A model generated the notes under the pieces. The model was not told where the DNA came from, made no database searches, and worked only from the letters and a program-made list of their open reading frames with translations. From positions 2,499,001 to 2,563,000 of the forward strand of contig NZ_CP122539.1 of NCBI RefSeq assembly GCF_029853675.1: DNA of 64,000 bases. The letters are read 5' to 3'. Source of the stretch: Tenacibaculum tangerinum. Its GTDB lineage: Bacteria > Bacteroidota > Bacteroidia > Flavobacteriales > Flavobacteriaceae. Position 1 is the stretch's first letter, and every line of letters starts with the position of its first letter. The translations under genes and the position numbers were made by a program. Shown here one piece after another: positions 8,324-17,940 of the stretch.

Positions 8324-11300
8324 TTGAGCAAGCAAGCTATTGTAAACCACTACCAACAATCTGAGCAGGTAAAACAGATTGTTACACAGCTTCAACAGGA
8401 ACAGAACCATTTTCAAATAACGAATTTGGTCGGTTCTGCGTTGTCTTTTGTCATTTCCGAAACCTTTAAACAAGCCGATAAACCCTACTTGTTCATCTGT
8501 AATGACAAGGAAGAAGCTGCCTATTATCTCAACGATTTAGAGCAGTTGTTGGGCGATAAAAATGTGCTGTTTTATCCGGGGTCGTATCGCAGACCCTACC
8601 AGATAGAAGAAACCGACAATGCCAATGTACTCTTGCGTTCAGAGGTGTTAAACCGTATCAATTCTCGTAAAAAACCAGCGATTATTGTCACCTACCCTAC
8701 GGCGCTATTTGAAAAAGTAGTGACCAAAAAAGAGTTGGAAAAAAACACGCTAAAACTGGTAGTGGGCGAGCAAGTATCGCTCGATTTTGTCAACGAAGTG
8801 CTGTTCGAATACCAATTCAAACGGGTCGATTTTGTGACCGAACCGGGCGAGTTTTCGGTACGTGGGGGTATTATTGACGTATTTTCATTTTCTCACGACG
8901 AACCCTATCGCATTGAGTTTTTTGGCGATGAGGTAGACAGCATCCGAACGTTTGATGTAGAAACGCAGCTATCGAAAGAAAAACTAAAGAAAGTAAGCAT
9001 TCTGCCCAATGTAGAAAACAAAGCGTTACAAGAAAACCGAGAAAGTTTTTTAAAATACATTTGGTCTAAAACGGCTGTTTTTGTTAAGAATATAGATTTA
9101 TTAAGCGATTCGCTGGACAAATTCTACCAAAAAGCCGAGGAGTCTTTTAGCAAATTATCCACCGAAATCAAACACGCCACACCCGAAGAATTGTTTTGCA
9201 ACGGCGAGCTGATTCGAAATCAATTACAAGAATTCACCACTATCGACATTGGTAACAACCGTCATTCCGAACGTGGTGAGAAACCGCAAGGTTCAGCGAA
9301 GCTAAATCTCACCAATGAAAGTATCGTAAGTATTAACTTCAACACCCACCCTCAACCCTCTTTCAACAAAAAATTCGATTTGTTGATTGAGAATTTCAAC
9401 GAATTTTCAGCAAAAGGATTTACCAATTATATTTTATGCTCTAACGAGCAGCAAGCACAACGATTTCACGATATTCTTGACGATGGAGAACAAGAAGTAT
9501 CTTATGAAACCATCGTGTTTCCGTTGTACCAAGGCTTTGTAGATATCGACAACAAAATCGTGTGCTATACCGACCATCAAATTTTTGAACGATATTACAA
9601 ATTCCGACTCAAAAACGGTTATGCCAAAAAGCAATCCATCACCCTACAAGAACTTACCAAATTAGAGGTAGGCGATTACGTAACCCATATCGACCACGGA
9701 ATTGGAAAGTTTGGCGGACTCCAAAAAATTGATGTAGAAGGCAAAAAGCAAGAAGCCATCAAGTTAATTTATGGCGACCGTGATATTTTGTATGTGAGCA
9801 TTCACTCGCTACACAAAATATCTAAATTCAACGGAAAAGACGGCAAGCCGCCTAAAATATACAAACTGGGTTCAAATGCTTGGAAAAAAGTCAAGCAAAA
9901 AACCAAAGCCCGTGTCAAGCATATTGCCTTTAACCTTATTCAGCTATACGCCAAACGCAAACTTCAAAAAGGATTTGCGTTCGGACCCGATACGCACATG
10001 CAACACGAGTTGGAAGCGAGTTTCTTATACGAAGACACACCCGATCAGTTTTCTTCTACCCAAGAGGTAAAAGCCGATATGGAAAAAGAACAACCCATGG
10101 ACCGTTTGGTGTGTGGTGACGTAGGCTTCGGAAAAACAGAAATCGCCATTAGAGCTGCCTTTAAAGCGGTGGATAATGGAAAACAAGTCGCCGTGTTGGT
10201 ACCCACCACGATTTTGGCATTTCAGCATTTTAAAACCTTTTCTAAGCGTTTAAAAGACTTTCCGGTCACGATTGACTACCTCAACCGTTTTAAGACCGCA
10301 AAACAGCGTAAAATTGTTTTAGAAGGCGTCGCCGATGGAAGTATTGATATCGTCATAGGAACGCATCAGTTAACGAATAAAGCCGTTCAGTTTAAAGATT
10401 TAGGACTGCTCATTATTGATGAGGAACAAAAATTTGGGGTCGCGGCAAAAGACAAACTAAAAACGATTAAGGAGAATGTAGATACCCTTACCTTAACGGC
10501 AACTCCGATTCCGCGTACCTTGCAATTTAGTTTGATGGCAGCGCGAGATTTATCGGTCATTAAAACGCCGCCACCCAACCGTCATCCGATAGAAACCCAT
10601 GTGATTCGCTTTAGCGAAGAAACCATTCGCGATGCCATTTCGTACGAGATTTCTAGGGGGGACAGGTATTTTTTATCCATAATCGTATTGAAAATATCAA
10701 AGAAGTAGCCGGATTGCTACAACGCTTGTTGCCCAGTGCAAAAATTGGAATTGGGCACGGACAAATGGACGGAAAAAAGTTAGAAGAACTCATGCTTGGT
10801 TTTATGAATAATGAGTTCGATGTATTGGTGTCGACCACGATTGTGGAAAGTGGCTTGGATGTACCGAATGCCAACACCATTTTTATCAACAATGCCAATA
10901 ATTTCGGACTGTCGGATTTGCACCAAATGCGAGGTCGTGTAGGACGTTCGAATAAAAAGGCGTTCTGTTATTTTATCACGCCACCCTATCATCATATGAC
11001 CGACGATGCCCGCAAAAGAATTCAGGCGTTGGAACTGTTTTCTGATCTGGGTAGCGGATTGAACATTGCCATGAAAGACCTAGAAATTCGTGGTGCAGGA
11101 GATTTGTTAGGAGGGGAACAAAGTGGATTTATCAACGATATTGGATTTGATACCTACCAGAAAATCTTACAGGAAGCTATTGAAGAACTGAAAGAGAATG
11201 AGTTTAAAGACTTATATCCTACGGATGAAAATGCGCCAAAAGAGTATGTAAAAGAGGTGCAGATTGATACCGATTTTGAAATTCTGTTTCCAGACGATTA

Positions 11301-11706
11301 TGTAAATTCTGTTACCGAACGCTTGAGTTTGTACAACAAATTAGGCACTTTAACCACCGAAGAGGAATTGCAAAATTTTGAACGAGAAATTATCGACCGT
11401 TTTGGGGAATATCCTACCCAAGTTGCCGATTTATTAGACAGCGTTCGCATAAAATGGTTAGCGAAAGAACTGGGCTTAGAAAAGGTGATTTTAAAGCAAA
11501 AACGCATGATTGGGTATTTTGTGTCTGATCAGCAAAGTGCTTTTTATCAAACCGAAGCATTTACGAAGATGTTGAAGTATGTACAGCAACATCCTCAACG
11601 TTGTGTAATGAAAGAAAAGAAAACCAAAAACGGATTGCGTTTACTCATCACCTTTATAAAAATTGATAGTGTACACAAGGCGTTAGAAACGTTGCAGAAA
11701 ATATAA
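8324..11706 (+). pseudogene. mfd: Transcription-repair coupling factor Mfd, frameshifted
   Basis: Mfd removes stalled RNA polymerase and recruits UvrA to lesions. Reading from a TTG start (MSKQAIVNHYQQ) the first 780 or so codons cover the UvrB-like N-terminal region, the RNA polymerase-interaction domain (YVTHIDHGIGKFGGL), and the helicase motifs GDVGFGKTE (Walker A) and DEEQKFGV, TATPIPRTL. At the run of six Gs at 10656-10661 (ISRGGQVF expected) one base is missing; the frame resumes at about 10662 and continues as ENIKEVAGLLQRLLP, then MRGRVGRSNKKAFCYF and the TRCF C-terminal domain to 11706. Seven Gs would restore one protein of about 1125 aa, the usual flavobacterial length. It may be a sequencing error or a real slippage mutation. 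Confidence 0.9.
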
Positions 11707-11810
11707 AAAATGTCATTGCGAGCGAGGAACGAGCGAAGCAAGCTGTTTGTCAGAAACTCATCAATCCAACCTTTTAGTGTATCTAAATGTTTGGAAAGGC
11801 TTTCAAAAGA

Positions 11811-11836
11811 AAACCCACCGAAATTTCGGTGGGTTT
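11811..11836 (-). terminator. terminator after the last toxin-island immunity gene
   Basis: Perfect palindrome AAACCCACCGAAATTTCGGTGGGTTT; it lies 11 bases after the stop of the 11847-12182 gene. Because mfd ends just upstream on the other strand it may act in both directions. Confidence 0.75.
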
Positions 11837-11846
11837 ATCATATAAA

Positions 11847-12182
11847 TTATTCCTGCTCCCAGGGTTTATTAGTAGGTCTGTCATCTGTTAACAAACCATA
11901 CTCTTCGTTTTCCATAAACCCTTTAAACCTTATCAGGTAATTATATATAAAAGCATTATCATATTTCGTTTTAATTATGTTCGGCATTCTTTCGAAAATT
12001 TTAGAAAACTCATAGGAAGCATTTTTTTCTGCCCATTTTAAAGAATCATAAATCATCTTTCTGATTTTCAATTCATGTATATCTTTAAATTGCTCTGCAA
12101 TATTCCTATCTAATTTTTCCTCCTTTTTTTTATTATGAAGTATCCACAATGGGGACATTAATAAATTTTCATTTTCTTTCAT
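11847..12182 (-). CDS. Putative immunity protein of cassette 6
   Basis: 111 aa, soluble, helical and charged (MKENENLLMSPLWILHNKKK...). It starts 8 bases after the toxin 12191-13072, the position of an immunity gene in every cassette of this island. I do not recognise the family. Immunity to the preceding toxin is inferred from order alone. Confidence 0.65.
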   Translation of the reverse strand: MKENENLLMSPLWILHNKKKEEKLDRNIAEQFKDIHELKIRKMIYDSLKWAEKNASYEFSKIFERMPNIIKTKYDNAFIYNYLIRFKGFMENEEYGLLTDDRPTNKPWEQE

Positions 12183-12190
12183 TTTATTCG

Positions 12191-13072
12191 TTATTTAAAT
12201 ATTTCACTAAGATCTACTATTTTTGTGTCTACACCTAATTTCTTTAGTACTTCTAGAAATTGGTTCAAATGACGTTCTTTTGTTTTATAATGACCTGTAC
12301 TATTTGTTATTTTTATTAATAAACCATTAAAAACTGCTAGTTCGCCAGCCATTACAACTGGACCTCCTCCTAAAAAACTAGAATGATGGAATTCTCCCAT
12401 CCAAGGATATTTTGAAGCATAAATTTTACCTACTTCATCCATTACAAAAATTGCTTTTCCATTGTTTGTTATGTTTGACACATCCATAGAATCAAACAAT
12501 TCTCCTTTGTAATCTACCAACTTACCATTTTTTACCTTTATTTCATACTTTATTAAATCTTTTTTATTCAAATAACTGACTTTGAATGGGCTAAACTCAC
12601 TCGGCTTTCCCGTATAAGGATGAATTCCAATATCTTCCCCTAAATACTTTCTTAACATGGGTTTTAACTTAAATCCACTTATTCTAGATTTTTTAGCTAC
12701 CTCAATTAATTCATCTAAATATTCAAGCATACTTTCTCTAGAATATGTATTCACATCCCCTAGTAATTCCTCTAGAAATTCACGAGCTTCCTTAATAGAC
12801 AAATTATCTTCTATTTTTTTGCCATTATAAGTAAATGAATACAACCCTTCTTCATTTTTTAGCATGTTTACTCCAAGCTTATTGAGCTTTTTCCAAGCAT
12901 TCTTTCTTACAATATCGAAAAAGGTTTTTCCTAAAGCTGTTATTGGGTCTGTAAAAGAATACGCTGCATTATCTATTACCAAAGCTTTCGCCTCTAGTTT
13001 TGCAAAAAACTCTCGTATCCATTTTTTAAGGTCCTTTAAGTGTTTCGGTAAACTTTTAGCAAACTCTTTCAA
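12191..13072 (-). CDS. Cassette 6: orphan toxin tip with SGHY-type C-terminal domain
   Basis: The open frame actually runs upstream to about 13185, past a stretch like the head toxin (FFLKGGIGTTAKAV), with in-frame stops before it and no ATG; the TTG at 13072 is only a possible start. After KSLPKHLKDLKKWIREFF, shared in diverged form with the head toxin, comes a 200-aa tip. Its end has GEFHHSSFLGGGPVVMAGE, NG and NSTGHY, a pattern I know from plant IQM proteins and from C-terminal domains of some bacterial toxins and effectors. Its biochemical activity is unknown to me. The partner immunity gene follows after 8 bases. Confidence 0.6.
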   Translation of the reverse strand: MKEFAKSLPKHLKDLKKWIREFFAKLEAKALVIDNAAYSFTDPITALGKTFFDIVRKNAWKKLNKLGVNMLKNEEGLYSFTYNGKKIEDNLSIKEAREFLEELLGDVNTYSRESMLEYLDELIEVAKKSRISGFKLKPMLRKYLGEDIGIHPYTGKPSEFSPFKVSYLNKKDLIKYEIKVKNGKLVDYKGELFDSMDVSNITNNGKAIFVMDEVGKIYASKYPWMGEFHHSSFLGGGPVVMAGELAVFNGLLIKITNSTGHYKTKERHLNQFLEVLKKLGVDTKIVDLSEIFK

Positions 13073-13177
13073 TTTTCTAATTACCGCAAAAAAGGTTTCT
13101 ACGGTTAGCGTTACCGCTTTTGCAGTCGTTCCAATTCCTCCTTTTAAAAAGAAAGTAGCTGCTTCAGAAATTACAAA

Positions 13178-13276
13178 ACAAAAAACTACCTCAATATATC
13201 ATTAAGGTAGCTTTTAAATTTAGTATTGCTATGCATATTATGCCTGACACGGATTATAAATCCGCGCTATTGGGTT
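13178..13276. repeat. Cassette boundary repeat, copy 4 (diverged)
   Basis: Contains CTACCTCAATATATCATTAAGGTAG (terminator-like) and then ACACGGATTATAAATCCGCGC. It is the most diverged of four copies (others at 17817-17935, 19495-19614 and 21772-21893) and lies between the SUKH immunity gene of one cassette and the toxin of the next. Confidence 0.65.
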
Positions 13277-13290
13277 TTTCTTTAAAAAAA

Positions 13291-13767
13291 CTAATCTTCT
13301 TCATACTTTTCTATATCTTCTAATCCGTTAATAAATTCTTCAAAAGAATCACATATTAAAGTTGGTTCATTCGAAGTTCCATCTAAAAACACTAAGTATA
13401 TTTTCCCAAAATCCTCCTGTCTCATTGATAAACAAAACTTCGCTCCTCCTGAATCATCGGCAAAAGGATAAAAATGAGAAGGTATATTATCTTCCATTAT
13501 TTGATGACTTTTAATCACATCTCTTGATGAAATAATTAAATCATCAATTTCATTATTATCCTTCAAAGTTACACTGTAAAAGCTATCAATTTCAGAACCG
13601 TCTTCATAGGGGTTTCCGTAAGCTGATAGTTTAGGATAACCTCCATTGTATTTCAAAATAAAACTCTTATAGGTCTCAGGTAGTTTAAGGTTATATTTAT
13701 TGATAAAACTATTAAACTCATCTAAACTAACAGGTTTTGCACTTTCTGTTATTTTTATATCTTTCAT
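13291..13767 (-). CDS. SMI1/KNR4 (SUKH) family immunity protein
   Basis: 158 aa. The conserved SUKH core is clear: LPETYKSFILKYNGGYPK near residues 34-51, then FYPFADDSGGAKFCL and FEEFINGL at the C-terminus. SUKH proteins neutralise a wide range of nuclease and deaminase toxins. It overlaps the preceding gene by 4 bases, so the two are translationally coupled. It may protect against the cassette 5 toxin or be kept from an older cassette. Confidence 0.85.
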   Translation of the reverse strand: MKDIKITESAKPVSLDEFNSFINKYNLKLPETYKSFILKYNGGYPKLSAYGNPYEDGSEIDSFYSVTLKDNNEIDDLIISSRDVIKSHQIMEDNIPSHFYPFADDSGGAKFCLSMRQEDFGKIYLVFLDGTSNEPTLICDSFEEFINGLEDIEKYEED

Positions 13768-14156
13768 TTTATTTCTTCCTCATAAATATCTTTCCATTCA
13801 TACTTATTTGAAAAAAGCCCTTCATTAATATACCTTTTTAGGATTTTAAATGATGTTTCAACATCACTAATAATAAACTTTTTAGGTATGATCATCTCTT
13901 GTCCTCCAACATAATGCGTTATTTCACCATCATTTTCATTATCAATCAATGGTGCTAAATAATCAGGATGCTGCATTAAAAAAACACCTGACTCAACTTT
14001 AAAGAAAATTATCATTTCATCTTTTTTAATTGAAATAGAGGAGTCTCCTGTTCCTTCTTGCCAATATTCGAAAGGTTGGTTTAAAAAGTCATTAAGTACG
14101 CTGATGTCATTTTCTTCTTTTTCTTTACCGTAATTATCTGTTAAAATATATTTCAT
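13764..14156 (-). CDS. Imm1-like immunity protein of cassette 5
   Basis: 130 aa. The pattern FEYWQEGTGDSSISIKKD, a hydrophobic strand (MIIFFKVESGVFLMQHPDY) and a C-terminal helix fits the Imm1 family, which in many bacteria accompanies deaminase toxins of the BURPS668_1122 type. That is exactly the toxin type encoded just upstream (14159-14632). Family call from pattern memory. Confidence 0.55.
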   Translation of the reverse strand: MKYILTDNYGKEKEENDISVLNDFLNQPFEYWQEGTGDSSISIKKDEMIIFFKVESGVFLMQHPDYLAPLIDNENDGEITHYVGGQEMIIPKKFIISDVETSFKILKRYINEGLFSNKYEWKDIYEEEIK

Positions 14157-14158
14157 AA

Positions 14159-14632
14159 TTAAAAATTTACTTTTAAAATTAGAGGGATTTTTTTATCTCC
14201 ACTAAATATTATTAATTCATCTATTCCCATTGTTTTCATTAATGCTGGTAATTCTCCTTTACACATATTACAAGTCGGTCTATCTACATACATAACTATT
14301 TTTTTAGGTAATTTTCCGAATTTTTCATGTGCATTCATTAAAGAATGAGCTTCTGCATGTGTTAAAGCTTGTGCCTGCCCTAAATGCTTTGGTTGTTTCT
14401 TTTTGGGTGGTACCCATTTTATTTTATTAAACCATTTTCTTCGCAAATCCAAACTTTCAGGAACAAATGAAGAATTAATTCCAAAAAATGATTGATTATT
14501 AACTTCAACTTTTGCAGTAGTTCCTGTTGTTCCATCTTTGATGCTATACTTTGGAAGCTTTCTATTTATTCTAAAATTATCTAACTCTTCAAAGTTTTTT
14601 GTGATTTTTTTTACATCTAGTATTTCATCCAA
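14159..14632 (-). pseudogene. Cassette 5: deaminase-like toxin tip (BURPS668_1122-like)
   Basis: The tip contains the zinc-binding deaminase signature THAEAHSLMNAHEKFG and, 22 residues on, YVDRPTCNMCKGELPALM: HAE plus CxxC. Spacing and the YVDRPxC motif match BURPS668_1122-type deaminases, which pair with Imm1 proteins, as here. It is disconnected from its conserved 5' part (14633-14901) by several small indels near 14640-14660 and by a lost A at 14708-14711. The frame given starts at a codon reading MDEIL and has no proper upstream context. Probably silent. Confidence 0.7.
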
Positions 14633-14901
14633 ATACTTTTCGCATCGGTATCACTCAGGTTTTTTTAGCTTTTCAGCAAGCTCTTCAACTTCTTTTTTAG
14701 TGCCTCTAAAAGTTCTTTACCGTCTTTTACTAAAGCATACACATTGTCTCCTACAGAGACTGGAATACCGCTTGCTAAAACAGGTGGTTGGGGTACTTTT
14801 TTAATCGTTACACCTAATTTTTCAAAAATAGTATAGACTTCATCCGAAAAAGTTCTGAATGCTTTAGACAAGCCTTCAAAAAACTCCCCTATCCTAAACA
14901 A
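14633..14901 (-). pseudogene. Cassette 5: conserved 5' toxin segment, frameshifted
   Basis: Homologous to the head toxin from GEFFEGLSKA to YALVKDGKEL. The run of five As found in the head gene and cassette 2 is four As at 14708-14711, which shifts the frame to LLEALKKKLKSLL. The homology begins later than in cassettes 2-4 (about 14895), so this unit has the shortest shared segment. Confidence 0.75.
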
Positions 14902-14931
14902 ACTTATTCATAGAGTCTGTGCTGTAATTAA

Positions 14932-14962
14932 AAAGCAACAGCCTTACGTGAAAACTGTTGCT
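14932..14962. terminator. hairpin before cassette 5
   Basis: AAGCAACAG / CTGTTGCTT with a 13-base loop, followed on the plus strand by TAAATTTTATT. It lies where the other cassettes carry the boundary repeat. Confidence 0.5.
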
Positions 14963-15020
14963 TAAATTTTATTCTTTTTTACTTGTTTTTATCATGGAAA
15001 TCGGAATGTTTTCTAAAGGA

Positions 15021-15044
15021 AAACCACCGAAATTTCGGTGGTTT
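15021..15044 (-). terminator. terminator of the Imm22-like gene
   Basis: Perfect palindrome AAACCACCGAAATTTCGGTGGTTT, almost the same as the one at 11811-11836; 25 bases after the 15070-15429 stop. Confidence 0.75.
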
Positions 15045-15069
15045 TGAAATCTTTGTAATATTAAAAAAA

Positions 15070-15429
15070 TTAATCTTCAATAAAATCATAACAATCAATA
15101 AACTCTATTTTTTTATCATCTATCTTTTTAGAGTATTCAAAATTATATAGCAATAAGATAGTATTTTTCTCTGCCCAGTTCATGTCAGGTATATTCTTAA
15201 TAAATGAATCTATATACGAAAATCCATCAAAAATTTCTTTTTTATCAGATATTCCTTCATAAAAATAAACCTCTTGAAATTGATTATCAATAAAATCAAT
15301 TTCAAATTCATTCATGAAATCAGAAGATAACTCTCCATCTTCATCATATGTCTCATTTAAGAAACTATCTAAAACCTCTCTTGAGTCAAACTTTCCAACC
15401 CAAAGAGATACTTTTCCTTGTTTTTCCAT
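15070..15429 (-). CDS. Imm22-like orphan immunity protein
   Basis: 119 aa; KVSLWVGKFDSREVLDSFL at the N-terminus, then EFEIDFIDNQFQEVYFYE and LLLYNFEY at the end, a pattern I associate with immunity protein 22. No toxin gene lies next to it: the gene before it is a SUKH immunity gene. It is thus an orphan immunity gene, kept after its toxin was lost. Confidence 0.6.
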   Translation of the reverse strand: MEKQGKVSLWVGKFDSREVLDSFLNETYDEDGELSSDFMNEFEIDFIDNQFQEVYFYEGISDKKEIFDGFSYIDSFIKNIPDMNWAEKNTILLLYNFEYSKKIDDKKIEFIDCYDFIED

Positions 15430-15510
15430 TGTTATTAAATATTCACTTAACCTTTCTAAAAGTTTGTAATTAAGACTAAAAGGTACTCTTTAAAGTGGGT
15501 ATCTTGTTTT

Positions 15511-15927
15511 TTAATAATCATTTTCTTCTGAAAGTCCATTTAAAAAAATTTCAAAGGAATCTGAGAGAAACTCTGACCTTATATCTCCCATATCCATAGG
15601 TAGGTAATACACCTTGCCGTAATTTTCTCCCTCATTTAAATCCATACATATTTGATTTCCCCCAAGGTCATATGCAAAGGGAAGATAACCGACAGGTAAA
15701 ACATCCTGTAAATCTAAAATATTATGTTCTAGGGTATCATCTCCATATTTGATTGGATTGAAATGAGCTATATTTACGCCTTTATAATAATCCTTATCGG
15801 GGAAACCTCCATTAAATTTCAACATATGTTCCTTGTATCTTTCAGGTAAAATGAGTTCAAATTTCTTTTCAAAAGCTACTAAATCTTCACTTTTGATACT
15901 TTTCTCTGCTAAAATAAAACTAATCAT
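15511..15927 (-). CDS. SMI1/KNR4 (SUKH) immunity protein of a lost toxin
   Basis: 138 aa with the SUKH core LPERYKEHMLKFNGGFPD, LPFAYDLGGNQICMDL and FEIFLNGL. Its ATG overlaps (ATGA) the stop of a toxin scrap at 15924-16055, which ends like the WHH nuclease of cassette 4. So it was probably the immunity gene of a related nuclease. Confidence 0.85.
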   Translation of the reverse strand: MISFILAEKSIKSEDLVAFEKKFELILPERYKEHMLKFNGGFPDKDYYKGVNIAHFNPIKYGDDTLEHNILDLQDVLPVGYLPFAYDLGGNQICMDLNEGENYGKVYYLPMDMGDIRSEFLSDSFEIFLNGLSEENDY

Positions 15928-16055
15928 GTTAAATATTTTGTTAATAATATTGAAAATACAGACTGCCCTGCTGAACCAAAATGCTTATAAGTTGCTTTAA
16001 AAACTAACTGCATAGTACATTCACCAGTTATTGTATTATAATTATCTATGAGGTC
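15924..16055 (-). pseudogene. C-terminal remnant of a second WHH/HNH nuclease toxin
   Basis: About 43 codons (NYNTITGECTMQLV then KHFGSAGQSVF) parallel the end of the cassette 4 toxin (DYNPLTGECTMQLV ... PHKGAPGLIE). The DNA is also alike (ACTAACTGCATAGTACA in both). The WHH residues themselves are gone; the rest of the toxin is missing upstream. Confidence 0.65.
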
Positions 16056-16172
16056 TCAATTTACTAATCATAATTTTATCTAATAAGTCACCTGTAACTA
16101 AAATATAAAGGCGCTCACTTTATATGAGCGCCGATAAAAAAACTATACTTTTCTCAATATTTAATTGATAAA

Positions 16173-16622
16173 CTATTCTAATCCTTCTATAAATTCCTCA
16201 AAGGAATCACAAACATACTGCAGCCCACTACCATCCCAGTAATATTTATAAATCTTTCCCAAGCTCTCATTATTCATTGAAATACATAAAAAAGTACCTC
16301 CTCCTCCATCTCCAAAAGGATAAATATCAAAAGGTAAATCTTTATCTTTAATATTATTTTCTAGAATTTTCTTTACATTGACCAATCTACCAAGATTATT
16401 AGAAAAATCTCCTAGATTTGGACGTATTGAAAAAAATGAATCTATAACAACCCCTTCTTCAATAGAAGAACCAAATAGTGATTCCGAAGAATACCCTCCA
16501 TTGTTTTTTAGTATAAACTCAATGTACGAATTAGGTAATTTTAAATTATATGTATCAATAAACAAATTTAATTCTTCTCTAGTTATTGGTTTTTCACTTT
16601 TTCTAATAGTTAATTCTTTCAT
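16173..16622 (-). CDS. SMI1/KNR4 (SUKH) immunity protein of cassette 4
   Basis: 149 aa: LPNSYIEFILKNNGGYSSE, then DIYPFGDGGGGTFLCISM and FEEFIEGLE. It follows the HNH toxin 16632-17726 by 9 bases. SUKH proteins commonly guard against WHH/HNH nucleases, in agreement with the toxin here. Confidence 0.85.
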   Translation of the reverse strand: MKELTIRKSEKPITREELNLFIDTYNLKLPNSYIEFILKNNGGYSSESLFGSSIEEGVVIDSFFSIRPNLGDFSNNLGRLVNVKKILENNIKDKDLPFDIYPFGDGGGGTFLCISMNNESLGKIYKYYWDGSGLQYVCDSFEEFIEGLE

Positions 16623-16631
16623 AATTATATC

Positions 16632-17726
16632 TTATTTAATTCTTTTAATCCCAAATAATAGTTCAATTAAACCAGGTGCTCCTTTATGCGGAAAGCATGA
16701 AGTATGAACATCTGATAAAACTAACTGCATAGTACACTCACCAGTCAACGGGTTATAATCATCCATATGGTGCCAGGCATATCCATCTGGCTTATCCGCT
16801 CCTTTACTTATTTTACTTTTAAACCCCGGGCTAATTTTTTCTGCAATCTCATTACATAATTTAAAATCATCTCTGTCAACCCCTGTAACTTTAATTTTTA
16901 TTGAACCGAACCTTTTATCTTTGTTGAATAAGAACTCAGGATTATGCAGATAATCAGGAACAAGTCCTTTTCCTCCGATAACACCTCCTTTTTTTCCACT
17001 AGGCAAAATATTAATTCCAGCTCTCCTAAATTCTTCCAAAGCCTCTTTAAAAGGATTAAAACGTTTATTGTCTGTTCTTACTGCCAACTCCAGAAGCTCA
17101 TCGTATTTTGATAATATTTCCTTATCACTTTTCCTCATCATTTGAAGATATAGTTCAATGTCGTTTTGCTTTCCTTTCATTACAACATCTCCCTCCTTAT
17201 CTAAAACTGAAATATTAGACCTAGCTCCTTTTTCTTTTATTACTTTTAAACTTCTAAACTCAAGAACGTCACTATATTTTAAACTCAAACTCTCCGCCAA
17301 CTCATCCAAATAACTCTGAACTTTTTTTCGAGTATTCCCTCCACTAGAACGAATTTCATCAATTTTTTGAGCAAATTTTCGAATGGCATCTTCCGTTCCT
17401 TCAAGAATGGTTTTATCGCCTTGTTTAATGGTATAAATAACTCCATCAGCACCTTGAGTAATTACTTTATCTGTGTTAGGGTCAATTTTTTGAGTAATAA
17501 TAACTCCTAAATCATATAATAAATCAAGGGTCGCTTCTAAACCTTTAAAAATCTGATTTACAAAACCTTTTAAACTAGCTATAAACTCCCCTATCCATTT
17601 TTTAAGGTCGTTTAAATGTTTGGGAATATTTTTTATAAAATCGGCAATCACCTCTGCCAGTTTTACAAAAGTATCGATACCAAACTTAAACGTCTTTTCT
17701 ATTAACTTGCCAACATTGTCAGCCAC
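16632..17726 (-). CDS. Cassette 4: orphan toxin with WHH-type HNH nuclease tip
   Basis: 364 codons from a GTG that is an internal Val codon (AKVADNVG) in the head toxin. The frame continues upstream to an in-frame TAA near 17806 with no ATG, so it may lack a real start. Residues 1-48 match the head toxin, then it diverges (FIASLKGFVNQIFKG). The end holds YAWHHMDDYNPLTGECTMQLV followed by DVHTSCFPHKGA, the WHH variant of the HNH/Endo VII nuclease fold, so DNA cleavage is the likely activity. Immunity: the SUKH gene just downstream. Confidence 0.75.
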   Translation of the reverse strand: MADNVGKLIEKTFKFGIDTFVKLAEVIADFIKNIPKHLNDLKKWIGEFIASLKGFVNQIFKGLEATLDLLYDLGVIITQKIDPNTDKVITQGADGVIYTIKQGDKTILEGTEDAIRKFAQKIDEIRSSGGNTRKKVQSYLDELAESLSLKYSDVLEFRSLKVIKEKGARSNISVLDKEGDVVMKGKQNDIELYLQMMRKSDKEILSKYDELLELAVRTDNKRFNPFKEALEEFRRAGINILPSGKKGGVIGGKGLVPDYLHNPEFLFNKDKRFGSIKIKVTGVDRDDFKLCNEIAEKISPGFKSKISKGADKPDGYAWHHMDDYNPLTGECTMQLVLSDVHTSCFPHKGAPGLIELLFGIKRIK

Positions 17727-17816
17727 TTTTGCGGGTATTTCAGCTAGGGCTTTGTACGAGCGTAAGGTTTCTTTGACCGCTTTTGCAATCGTCCCTGTGC
17801 CTCTCGGTTAAGAGAA

Positions 17817-17935
17817 AACCATTACTTTCAAAAGCAACAAAAAACTACCTTAATTTTTATACTAAGGTAGTATTTAAGTTTAGCCTTGTTTTGCCTACTT
17901 ATCCTTGGCGCGGATTACAAATCCGAGCTATCGCG
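17817..17935. repeat. Cassette boundary repeat, copy 3
   Basis: TTTCAAAAGCAACAAAAAACTACC, the hairpin ACTACCTTA / TAAGGTAGT at 17844-17871, then GCGCGGATTACAAATCCGAG. Nearly identical to the copies at 19495-19614 and 21772-21893. It lies between the immunity gene of cassette 3 and the toxin of cassette 4. Confidence 0.8.
17844..17871. terminator. terminator within boundary repeat 3
   Basis: ACTACCTTA / TAAGGTAGT stem with A-run before and partial T-run after; likely ends transcripts from cassette 3. Confidence 0.6.
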
Positions 17936-17940
17936 TGTTT

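Noticed and set aside
11710..11940. Open frame after mfd
   Set aside because: Made of the GTCATTGCGAGCGAGG-type repeat and the terminator; antisense to the immunity gene at its end.
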